A stretch of 64,000 nt of DNA from positions 112,575,073 through 112,639,072 of the forward strand of contig NC_092859.1 of the NCBI RefSeq assembly GCF_032062135.1, read 5' to 3'. A program made the translations under genes and the position numbers. The notes beneath the pieces were generated by a model. That model searched no databases, had not been told where the DNA came from, and saw nothing but the letters and a program-made list of their open reading frames with translations. Positions 12,101 to 20,900 of the stretch are shown piece after piece (the first letter of the stretch is position 1; the number at the start of each line of letters is the position of its first letter). Source of the stretch: Pyxicephalus adspersus (lineage: Eukaryota; Chordata; Amphibia; Anura; Pyxicephalidae).

Positions 12101-13266
12101 CAGATTCTTGACGATGCATGAATGAGTGTTGTACATACAGCACCGTTCTGCTTTATGGAGGGGGGAGAAAGATCAAGCGGCACTCTGCGGAGCTCCCTCC
12201 CCTTCACTTCCATTACAGGTCCATGTAGGACGAGCACTGTACACATGCCAGATTCTCGTATGATCAGCCTTGAGGTGATTATCGGATGAGAATCATCTGA
12301 CCTATGTACGTAGCCTTAGTTCTCATGTTTCCATTTTTATTCAGGCCTCCTTAGATTGATCATGATATTCCATTAAAGGTAAGTATAACACACAGCAAAG
12401 CAAGAGGAAAAGTCTGCAGACAAAAATATGATGCATATTAGGTACTCGGTGATATACAGCTACAAAATCTCTGATGTGATATATATCTGGGGTAATAATT
12501 ACCTAACTGGGCTGTTTGACCTAGAAGACTTTTGTAAAGCGGAACAATGAACAATTGGTGTAGTTACCCTTCTGACACAGCATTATCCCATGGATACAGG
12601 TAAGGCTACATACACACTTCAGATGATTTCCATGCGTTATTTGCCTCAGGGCTAGCATTGGACGAGAATCTGGCACGTGTACATTGCAAGTCCAACGACA
12701 TTCATGGATCCGTCCTGATGGATCCACGAATGTTCGGAATGAGAGTTGTGTGCCGCTCCATAGTTCTCCCCCCTCTCCATAGAGCAGAATGGCGCTGTAT
12801 GTACTGCACTCGTGCAGTCTTTTGTCGTTGGAAAGGATCTTTCAAGAATCTTGAACTTGTGTTCATAGTCCTTTTCAACAACTTTTTCTCTCATAAGAAC
12901 CATGTCCTATAGATATTTATACAACTACATTGTGCTCTCCAATGCTGATCTGACAAAAAAAAAAAAAGTTGGCTTTATTTCAAATATGCTAGAAAAGCCT
13001 AATCTCCTCACTATTCAATACGCTGTTTACTGGATCTAATATTCCCTTTATTTAGATTCTGCACTGAAGTCATTTAGACATGACTGGCAATACCTAAAAT
13101 CCCCCAAGTGTCTATATACATACATATATTTTATATTATCTTCATGTTACCACTTCATTTCTTGTTCCTAATGTACATAATGCCTATTGATTTCTGTAGG
13201 TTTTATTATTATATGTGTTGGTGGAGCTGTGACTGTTATTTGCTGGACGGTGCCATTAAAGCGTAA
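1..13266 (+). CDS. TASOR2: TASOR2 (FAM208B), 3' part of gene, multi-exon
   Basis: Coding exons read as 1-182, 2063-5208, 7324-7449, 9275-9428, 9648-9753, 10104-10285, 11137-11251 and tentatively 13200-13266. Every junction has AG/GT signals and compatible phase. The 5' part lies outside the window. Identification rests on three points: a very large low-complexity acidic/Ser-rich exon, a conserved C-terminal block (for example FAGVDTPEDL, GGFVVSDKG, WKWFIHYGEFRKLKED) that resembles the C-terminal region of the TASOR family, and its place next to GDI2 in the vertebrate order. Family knowledge: TASOR2 is a paralogue of TASOR, the scaffold of the HUSH silencing complex, with an N-terminal pseudo-PARP domain (not in this window) and a C-terminal PIN-like region; it acts in chromatin-based repression in the nucleus. 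Oddity: a 20-residue tandem repeat in the giant exon, interrupted by an N gap across which the reading frame changes. The last exon is the least certain part. Confidence 0.85.
183..2062 (+). other. TASOR2 intron with one SINE
   Basis: An intron of 1,880 bases. Apart from the SINE at 1611-1950 it is AT-rich with no coding or RNA gene seen. Confidence 0.7.
1611..1950 (-). mobile_element. tRNA-derived SINE with LINE-type tail
   Basis: On the minus strand the head has an A-box-like TGGCTCAGGGGTTAGCACTC (1921-1940) and a B box GGTTCGAATCCC (1885-1896), followed by a body with GTTTCCTCCGGGTACTCC and a tail ending in a TTATTA-type repeat at 1611. The layout is tRNA head, conserved core and LINE-like 3' tail. 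A second copy lies at 59121-59457. Confidence 0.85.
2063..5208 (+). CDS. TASOR2: TASOR2 giant internal exon with tandem repeat
   Basis: A long polypyrimidine tract ending CCCTAG precedes 2063, and a GTAATG donor follows 5208. The exon codes about 1,050 residues of acidic, Ser/Thr-rich, largely disordered sequence. Residues from 2393 to 3135 are a 20-aa repeat; an N gap at 2754-2974 lies inside it, and the frame differs before and after the gap because the N count is only an estimate. The distal part is less repetitive, with segments such as WSDTSDEDIEFLQAYKEPL and PYYEDELRDKPAYYS, and ends with an Asp/Asn run before FFSLTK. Such a single huge exon fits TASOR-family gene structure. Nothing catalytic is visible. 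Confidence 0.85.
2393..3135 (+). repeat. Coding minisatellite, 60-bp unit, in TASOR2
   Basis: Six units before the gap (boundaries at 2393, 2453, 2513, 2573, 2633, 2693) and two full units plus a partial after it (3016-3075, 3076-3135). The consensus 20-residue unit is DLESLEEKASLLGSESSKTA. The 5' units are diverged (for example NLESPGEKSLLITS) while those beside the gap are almost identical, the pattern expected of recent unequal exchange. An assembly gap sits in the most homogeneous part. Confidence 0.95.
2754..2974. other. Assembly gap (221 N) in TASOR2 repeat exon
   Basis: A run of N. Unit boundaries on either side (2753 and 3016) are 263 bases apart, which is neither a multiple of 60 nor of 3, so the N count cannot be the true length. 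Confidence 1.
5209..7323 (+). other. TASOR2 intron
   Basis: An AT-rich intron of about 2.1 kb. It holds a small MITE (5464-5672); nothing else was recognised. Confidence 0.7.
5464..5672. mobile_element. TA-flanked MITE
   Basis: Begins CAGGTTGACAATC after TA (5462-5463) and ends in the imperfect complement GAATGGCAACCTG before TA (5673-5674). Terminal inverted repeats with a TA duplication indicate a Tc1/mariner-type non-autonomous element of 209 bp. No coding capacity. Confidence 0.6.
7324..7449 (+). CDS. TASOR2: TASOR2 exon
   Basis: The acceptor TTTACAG and donor GTGGGC bound 126 nt (42 codons, phase 0 at both ends). It encodes SLLIKDGYTPIEPQEFCD to NEDVSSQIHK. The sequence is more ordered than the preceding exon and marks the start of the conserved C-terminal region. 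Confidence 0.8.
8296..8749 (+). mobile_element. TA-flanked MITE, family M1 copy 1
   Basis: Left end TACAGGTAGTCCCCGGGTTA, right end TAACCCAGGGACTACCAGTA: about 20-bp inverted termini with TA on both sides. About 450 bp, non-coding. The same family occurs complete at 41798-42260 and as a terminal fragment at about 50050-50105. Confidence 0.8.
8752..8880 (+). repeat. Interspersed repeat, family R1 copy 1
   Basis: Contains CCCCTTTTAGCCGGGTGCA, CACCCAGCACTTCTCAGTAA and GAGTTGGGTCACAATA. Related sequence occurs at 53341-53462 (same strand), and at 17358-17430 and 48577-48740 (opposite strand). The class is not recognised. Confidence 0.6.
9275..9428 (+). CDS. TASOR2: TASOR2 exon, conserved C-terminal block
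   Basis: 154 nt after TTCCAG, before GTTAGC. It encodes VPCLLQLKLLPNVTFAGVD through LFQMGGFVVSDKGLLENIT and ends in phase 1. The FAGVD and GGFVVSD motifs resemble the TASOR C-terminal region. This exon and the next two carry most of the evidence for the gene's identity. Confidence 0.85.
9648..9753 (+). CDS. TASOR2: TASOR2 exon
   Basis: 106 nt between TGTATAG and GTAATA. It encodes GKLKEVLTILEKMNRTSAW and then KWFIHYGEFRKLKEDK. It enters in phase 1 and ends in phase 2. The WKW..HY..F/N.KLKED pattern is the family signature I recall from TASOR. Confidence 0.85.
10104..10285 (+). CDS. TASOR2: TASOR2 exon
   Basis: 182 nt between TTTCAACAG and GTATTA. It encodes RTESVSRLKIPLLKSYQQS, then NVIEILPYHRCDSRTKDLS, ending QHIHSRLAVYLS. 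Phase 2 in, phase 1 out. The CDSR and LLxLQ.QHIH.R.AV.L pattern resembles the TASOR C-terminal PIN-like region. Confidence 0.85.
11137..11251 (+). CDS. TASOR2: TASOR2 exon
   Basis: 115 nt between TTTACAG and GTGAGT. It encodes VMPSTETEEFEHNGFLVYD through DTFIRRIQKVDAQLQSSF and ends two bases into a codon starting TG (probably Trp or Cys). It joins the previous exon in phase with no missing sequence implied. Confidence 0.8.
12115..12317 (-). mobile_element. MITE family M2, copy in inverse orientation
   Basis: Contains GCACTGTACACATGCCAGAT and ends with TATGTACGTAGCC. These are the complement of motifs in the element at 12603-12850. The left end is not sharply defined. Confidence 0.5.
12603..12850 (+). 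mobile_element. MITE family M2, copy 2
   Basis: Begins AAGGCTACATACACACTTCA and includes GACGAGAATCTGGCACGTGT and GTCGTTGGAAAGGATCTTTC. The same start motif recurs at the window's right edge (63951-64000). Non-coding; open frames over it look accidental. Confidence 0.55.
13200..13266 (+). CDS. TASOR2: TASOR2 probable terminal coding exon
   Basis: A pyrimidine-rich tract ending TTTCTGTAG is followed by a phase-2-compatible frame completing the TG from 11251 to TGG, then FYYYMCWWSCDCYLLDGAIK and more to a TAA at 13264. The short Cys/Trp-rich tail is not recognised. A different frame over the same bases stays open to 13396 but does not match the phase of the previous exon. The true last exon could be elsewhere. 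Confidence 0.35.
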
Positions 13267-14395
13267 AGAGTATCAGAGTTTTGTGTGGCAATTTGTCTTT
13301 GAATTGGTTGTTACACAGTCTGGAAATGTCCTTTTATGTAACAATAGCCAGACAGAAATCAATGTATTGCCAAAAGCACAAAATACTGAATAAACCCTGA
13401 TCATTATATTCATTGATCCCTCTACAATACATAAAATGTATGCTTGATGGTTCATTTTATTTTGTATTTTTTAGGTTGTGAGTCATCAGTGGATTGATGG
13501 GATGATGCATATAGGAATACAATATTTTTGTCAAAATCGTTTTTGTACATATAGAAGCAAAGAAAACAGAAATGCACTTGATATCTGCTTCAGCACTAAT
13601 GAAACATTTTTCATTTTGTAAAATTTGGCTCCTATGACCTGTGCAGTAACATTACTTGTAAATGTGTTTTTTTTTTGTTTTTATTGTATTTTTCTTTTCA
13701 GTCTAATGTCTAAAAATGTCTGGAAGGGGTGCAGCTGCCAAGTACATTCCAATTGTCACTTTTCTCATAGGCAAGGAAGAATGTGGTTGGTTAGTATGGT
13801 AAACAAATCCTCTTTCAGACCCTTTTATGCATAGAGCTTTGATTTCCAGAGCCCGAGGATCTTGCACGTTTTCTTTTTCATGTGTTTGAAAACCGTACGA
13901 TATATTCTTGTATGTACAATCTGATGAAAAGCAGCAAAACTTTAGTTTGGGTATGTTACTTTTTTTATGTAAAGTGTTTAGAGGAATCCTAATAGCAAAA
14001 ATCTTTGTTTTGCAGGAAGTTATTTATACATAGTCAAAATATTTCTTTATGTAAATCGCAATTTAAATATCTATATTTTTGCTTTTTTGTATGTTCTGTA
14101 AATTATTATATGCACAACATTAAGCTATTATGGCTTACAGCAAGTAATATCTAACAGTATATGTTATAAATCAAACCTTGTACAAATATGTATTGGTATA
14201 TTTATCCTAATTTTATTTTCTCCTTTCATACAAGTATCTGCATTGCAGTGGGTGTTGTAAATACACAGGGAGGGGTTATTTCTGATACTTTTTTCTAATA
14301 AACCTGTACAGTGAATGCAATAGCATTACGTTACTGACCTGTTTGGAGTCTTTGTAAACAGTTTTATAAATAAAGCGTGCTGACATGAATGTTCC
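13267..14395 (+). other. Probable TASOR2 3' UTR with poly(A) signals
   Basis: AT-rich sequence after the putative stop. AATAAA signals lie at 13389-13394, 14297-14302 and 14369-14374; the last two, close together, look like the main cleavage region. A stretch after a TTTTTTAG at about 13474 is open for about 50 codons in one frame but lacks a matching phase. Confidence 0.5.
14369..14374 (+). terminator. Candidate TASOR2 poly(A) signal
   Basis: A canonical AATAAA about 1.1 kb downstream of the putative stop. It lies about 40 bases from a minus-strand AATAAA (14414-14419), so the two convergent genes may end very close together. Confidence 0.45.
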
Positions 14396-14820
14396 AAAGA
14401 CAAAGCTTCTGCGTTTATTAAAATTTTAGTGTTTTCAAAAGCTACTTTGTTATTCTGTTCTTCATGCAAAATTTTTTATATGTCTTGTATGGGAAGCTGA
14501 TCGTTTTCTTTTTTTCTTTAACGTTCAGTGGTGTCACCACCAGTGATCACAAAACTCATTGGTATGTAGCTGGAGATCCGCCCAATCTTTCCATGTAGTT
14601 AGAACACTCATTTAACAGCTGACTGGATCAATGCATTCTCAATATCAAACGTCATGCATTGCCCACCCCTCTGAAAGAGAAATTATTTCTTCACTCTTGG
14701 ATGTAAAGTCTGTTATAATTTAGCCAATGATACCGTTGCCACTATTACTTTCATCCTTTCACTACTTACTACTAAAATGGCACACGGTTCACTTCATCAT
14801 CACCCTGTATCAATAAATAA

Positions 14821-15069
14821 ATGGTCTGTAAAGAGAAGTCTTCCCTATTATTCATTTTAAGATCATTACAAAGAACAAGAGGGCACTCTTTGCTTTTGGT
14901 GGAAAAGAAGTTTAAGCTCTGCTTAAGGAAGGGATTCTTCACTATAAGGTCGGTGAAAATGTGGAATCGGCTCCCTCAGGAAGTAGTTTCAGCAACTACT
15001 ATAGATTGGTTTAGGAAAAAGCAGGATGCTTTACTAGAACAGAATATAACTGGGGAATGCTCCAGTTAA
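14821..15069 (+). mobile_element. Fragment of retroelement-like coding repeat
   Basis: An open frame with VKMWNRLPQEVVSATT followed by WFRKKQDALL. The WN.LP.EVV pattern is typical of the tail of repeated LINE-type open frames in amphibian and fish genomes. It has no gene context and no start site of note. Class uncertain. Confidence 0.45.
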
Positions 15070-16594
15070 ATACTGGGTTTAGGTGTAGATGCTGGATCTC
15101 TTAAATCCCTCTCAGATACTGTAAAGAGACCATCCACAGGTCCAAGATATCTTCTGTCCTGCATCCCTTCAAACTGTTTTTACTCTTCTACTTTGTGGGA
15201 ACCAAGCTGCCTTGTAGGTGCTGACAGAAGAAACCCGAGCAAGGAGCCAGGCCACATACTGCGAGAATTCACATGCTTCAGAGTGTCCAGACCAAAGTGA
15301 AGCAGTGACTTTTCAAGAAACAGACTGCTAGAGAAGACTGTAAAGTTTTCTTTCATTAGTTATCTTAGTTATACAATTACCACTTTACTGACAGGTTTTC
15401 TTATGGCCAAACACAGCTTGGCAACAAGAATTTTCATGAAGCCAGCAATGGTAGCCCTCATGTTTCACTTCTGATAGGTGTACATAAAATTGATCCTTGT
15501 ATTATAATCATTTTTCACTTCTTTTACATCTTCTGTAATATTCTAAATTTCCAAAATAATGAATTTTGGGTTTTCAGTACCTGTAGGTCATAATCAGCAA
15601 AATACAAACTTTCTTTGTTATTCTCCTAATATATCAAATGAGCCCATTTATGCAGTTGTTACTCCATAATATGCAAGTTACAAAAGACACCCCCGCTCCA
15701 ATGTTGAACACTTTGTATATACAAAGCACAGACAAAAAGTCACTAAACACAAGTTTGGTTTCCACAATTTGGCTTTACTTTGCAGTACAGAAATTATTTT
15801 AAACCCAATTAAGCAACAAGTCAGGGTAGGACTCTGTCAAATCAATACTGCATTTCTGTTTGATCCTGCTGGAAGCTGTGAAGGAATACAGAAACACAGG
15901 CAAGCTTGGCCTGATAATACTATTGGCTTGGCTTAGTACTTCATTACAATAAAAAGAAAGCAATACTTTCCCAGCTGGTGTGGAGAACTGTGCACGCCTG
16001 GTGCTCCATTTCACATAATAAGCCTGACCATGAACTAATGTAGTGAGGGGGAAGCAGAGACAAAGGAGCTGCCCAGATACTTTCAAGTGTTTTGCAGCAA
16101 AAAAAAAAAAAAAAAAAANNNNNNNNNNNNNNNNNNNNNNNNNNNNNNNNNNNNNNNNNNNNNNNNNNNNNNNNNNNNNNNNNNNNNNNNNNNNNNNNNN
16201 NNNNNNNNTTTATCTTTTTATATATATATATATATTTATAAAAAAAAAAATTCAGTATGGATGTACCAGTGATGACACTAAATTAAAACACAGAGATAAA
16301 AAGTCAATACTTAGGGCAGATATTTCATTGTGGGACACACACTTTCTATTAAACTGGGAGGAACAAAAAATATACATGTGACTTCTGTAGTATTAATGAC
16401 TCAGCCAGGTAGCGGCAACAGCTTCATCAGAAAATGAGAGGAAAGGATATAGAGCAATTACCAGTGCAGTATTCTTGGATTTCCAGGACTTTATACAAAA
16501 AGCAGGCCTTACAATATTGAGTTTCATACAGTGTTCCTAATTTCCAGAAATATGTTTGTAGAAGGGTTAGATATCTTCCTAGGCCTGGGAATGC
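15070..16594. other. Distal GDI2 3' UTR or spacer, with gap
   Basis: No coding sequence. It probably contains the GDI2 3' UTR (minus strand). A poly(A)/AT tract leads into the 91-N gap at 16118-16208. No unambiguous GDI2 poly(A) signal was fixed. Confidence 0.5.
16118..16208. other. Assembly gap (91 N)
   Basis: A run of N flanked by a poly(A) tract on the left and a (TA)n tract on the right, so it is a simple-repeat gap. Confidence 1.
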
Positions 16595-16741
16595 CTAGTT
16601 TTCACCATAGATGTCATCCTTCTTACGCTTCATCTCTTCAAAGTCAAACTCACTTCCCATCATTCTCTTATAGATGTCTTTGATATCATTGCAGGTTGTT
16701 TCAAAGTGGGTGGTGGCATCATACGAGCGGGAGATAAAGAT
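16595..16741 (-). CDS. GDI2: GDI2 coding exon 11 with stop
   Basis: Encodes [19 protein letters not shown] to [17 protein letters not shown] and a TAG at 16595-16597. Confidence 0.98.
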   Translation of the reverse strand: MFISRSYDATTHFETTCNDIKDIYKRMMGSEFDFEEMKRKKDDIYGEN

Positions 16742-17903
16742 CTGTGGAAAGAGGAGGGTTATTGCTTTCTAGCAAGGATCAATAAAAAGTACTCTGGGGT
16801 CTGACTTTTGGAGAATCATTTTTGTAACACTTTAGGATGTGTATTCTTTTAGCTACAGGAAAATCTAATATTCTTTCAAGCTTCAGGAAGACTACAGAAG
16901 GACCAAAATCCTTTCTAGTTTTTACTTCTAAAAAAGAAATGTATGTTTTTACTTTCTCTTGAGAAAATCTCTGTGTCCCATCAATAAAAGATGAGTGGGG
17001 GAAACTTTATTTGAATGACAAAGTAGGGAGAAAAACACACTGGATGACCAAATTTATAGGTACATTTCCAGCATTGGATCGCAAAGAATGTTTCTTGGAT
17101 CCACAATGAACCAGTAAATTCTTGTATTTGCATTACAGTGTTAATCAAACATTTTGTTTTTGTTTTTTTTAAACAGCTAGGTGAGAAGTTTTAGGCAGGT
17201 GATCAAAAACAGGGCAACGGGTGACACGTGTTCCCAATTGTTGTTGGCATAGGAATACAGCAACCACACTACTTTTTTCCTATTTCTGCCCCTCATACTA
17301 TATTTCACCATGGTCTTTATGTCTAGTGCATCTGTATTGAGACCCAACTTTTCAGTCACCACCCAAAAACAGCCAACTGGTTACTGGAAGGTGCCAGGTG
17401 ATGCACCCGGCTAAAAGAGGGCGAGAACAGTAAATAGTCTCTGGTTACTGGAGTTAATGAATGTTTGGTCTTACAACAACACACTGACTCTTCAATACCA
17501 GAGATTAGCTTGTGCTGCTTGTTTTACTATCATTCCATCACAAATACTGTCTAAAGTTCTATCAACATTTTTTTTCTTTTAAACAAGTAGAACTTTTCAT
17601 TCTAACCTATGTATGGAGCTATGGGGGAGCCACTTTCTGTAAACACCATTGGCACAGAATGGCTGTTAGGAAGATTATGAAGCCAATGTACTAATCATAG
17701 GAGCATCACAATATTCACATGCAGGTAGATGAAAATGTTTATAATTGCAGAATATTTCTTACATAGCTGCAGTCAGGAAAGCTTAGCACCACAATACAAC
17801 ACACCATTATAAATATGTTATTGTTTTAGAAAAAAATAACAGAAAAATGATGACTGTCAACCTGCAAATCTTCAAAATTGCTCCGTTTTACAAAAGGAAA
17901 CAA

Positions 17904-17936
<33 letters not shown>

Positions 17937-20900
17937 GCTTACCTGACTTTCTGTTCCCAAATCAGTGGGGGCATACAGGTCACTAATGCTAACAAACCTA
18001 GAAGGAAGGGTTGAAAGGACAAATGACTATTAAAATGCATTTACAACCTACCACAGGACAAAGCACTTTTACATTCTCAAACATACAATATTGTCATGTG
18101 TATTTATACTCAAATTACACATATTTTTTAAAAGTTGTATGAGTGCTATGAATGATTCTTTGACTAGGGGCAGGTACTACCTAGTTAGGATGACAGCATG
18201 ACATGAATGTGATTTCTACCTGTTTGAACACCTCAGGTGTAGCTATAGTTAAATATACAAACATATGTAACATTAGAAAATATATCACAAAAAGCAAACT
18301 TATTTTAAGGACAAAAAAAAATTATAAGTAACCTTGAATAATAAAAATTAAAAAAGAAAAACATTGTTTCCATCACGTCTGTAGATTTGTGTACAGTATA
18401 GCTGCATGGTGTAAGCACCTACAATACTGTACATTCTTACATTTTTCACTGGGCGCAGAGCTTGCTATGAAAGGGATGCAGCATTTAGACATCACATCAC
18501 ATATTATGTATAGACATTTAGACATCACATATTATGTATACAGATGCTCCTTGCTTCATGACAAGGTTTCGTTCATGCGACCAGGTCGTTAAGAGAGGAG
18601 CATAGGAAAGACCCAATGTGCAGTGCCTGTCAGTGACAAGTTCCATGACAGCCTGCAGACCGGGGATTGTGCAGGAGTAAATTAATTTAACCTTTCTTCT
18701 AGGCTTCCTAACTACTTTTGCAAAACTTTAGGTCTTGGCTATACCAATGAGGAAACCAGACACAATGCTCTCTTATGTTTGTTACAGCAGCATCAGAACA
18801 AATCAACTAACCAAAACTGTTTCACATGAAGAACTGACAGTAAGGTTATGATTAAAAAAAAAAACAAAAAAACAAAAACATATCCACTTACTTCTGTTCA
18901 ATGGGCTCCAGGAGTTCAAGTGCAGGCCTGATTTCCTTCTCTGGATCATTGGTTTCTACAGTAGTGCTTATAATAGCAATATATTTTCCTTGTGCAGCCA
19001 CATTGTGTGCACTTGAAATCATACACACATAGATATCTAAGAGAAAAGAAATATATAGAGTGATTGACATATAACGTAAAATATTCAGCTCAAACAAAGT
19101 CAACGTTTAAGATTCTTTCCATATGTGTACACAATCTCACCAAAAAAAAAAAAACAATGCTTGTCACTAAAATGATAACATTGACTGCATACATTCTGTA
19201 TTCTTGCTGAACTGGTTTTTGAAAGTCAGCTTCTGTGTGTCTACACAAATTTCTTATTTGGGGTTTGTGGCCCTGCTAGTCTGAATGATGATTACAAAAA
19301 GCAACCCATCAGGTTTAAGTCCCTTACATTGATAAATCCCATCCCTGCAATTAGCTTGGAGCATAAGAACTTAAAGAGAACAGGTTAGTGATAATCATAA
19401 ATAAATATTGTTCAGTGTGGCCTGAATAGCCAAGAGCAGGAAAGACATCACATGTGGTTTAATAACAAAACGGGTAGTAAAATTGAGTAAATGGGTTAAT
19501 TACTTTTATATTGTGTGATTTCCTCTTGTAATTCAAAAAGTAAAAAATATTTCTGCTGTCTGAAATGCAAATGACAGGGGCGAAAGCTTTAGGACAATAT
19601 GGATTGCCCTAAAACTCCTCGATACAAGTGTTTTGGTCCTATCGCTTTATACATTCTTATCCTTTCCCAACAAAACCATACACTACTTACCCTTGTTGTT
19701 TTCTCCCCCAGCCTTCATCCTATCCCCCTGGTAGAGCTTAACCTCTCTATCTTATTATTATTAAACAGGATTTATATAGTGCCAACATATTACGCAGCGC
19801 TGTACATTAAATAGGGATTGCAAATGACAGACTAATACAGACAGTGATACAGGAGGAGAGGACCCTGCCCCGAAGAGCTTAAAATCTAGTAGTTGCTAGA
19901 AGCCGCTCTCTGAGCAGCTGTCCTGCATTGCACAGGGGGAGACAAAAATGCATTTACCATATGTGGAGCAGGGAGGACCCCACTGCATGGGTACATTTCA
20001 AAAAAGCCAAGAGTTGTTTCTTAAAAATTTGTTTCCGCAAATGAGGGTTTCCAAAAGCCTATCAAGCAAAAAGTAAACGGAATTAAAGGACTTACCAGAC
20101 TTTCTATTGACCTGGTTTTGGGGAATGATGATCTGACAGGAGTTGGCATCATTTGTGTTCTTAATTGGGTGGCTAAGAATACAGATAACACGAATAACCT
20201 TCCCTACTTTAGTGACACGGTCTGAAACATAACTAGGGTCACAAATCAGCTGCTTGCATCTGGCAACCTAGAAAAAAAAAATGCATTATTCAGCCATTGA
20301 AATATAAATAAGTTATATTCATATAATTATAAGTACAGAGGACAAAAAGGCAAGTAAAAATACTTATAGAAGTAGGGACATTGCCTGTCCCTTTCTGCAA
20401 TAAGGACCTACCGAGGCCAAATTTTTTAAGTGGAACTACTACAAACTATCACGTTTCACAAAACTTTTTGGATTTCTAAGTCATGTTGCTCCATACATGG
20501 GCAGCAACATCAGCATAATGAAATTCAGAAACACCGCACATATTCTAAAGAACTGACATGAAGCCATCAATTCTTTGTAAACATATATGTGTATTGTCTG
20601 AATTCCTTGCAAGAGCTTCTACAAAACTATTTGATTGGTGGGGAGCATTGTGCAGGAATATATATGTTGTAATTACATTTCATTGCAAGCCACATACAAA
20701 AAGCACTTGTGAAATACTTTCCTGCTCTCATTTCCTACAAGAAAGACAATGCTAACAAATCTCATTTTAAAAACAACTATTAATGAAGAGATCAGTTAAT
20801 GAAGAGATCAGTTAATGAAGAGATCAGTTAATGAAGAGATCAGTTAATGAAGAGATCCGTTAAAAGAAAAATACCCACCTCCCCTTCTGATTTTACACCA

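Larger units (their letters stand above)
11252..13199 (+). other. TASOR2 last intron
   Basis: It holds two M2 MITE copies in opposite orientation (12115-12317, 12603-12850). No additional phase-compatible exon was seen. Confidence 0.6.

Noticed and set aside
13474..13624. An extra TASOR2 exon after TTTTTTAG
   Set aside because: Joining the upstream phase gives an immediate stop; it is kept only as an alternative within the 3' UTR.
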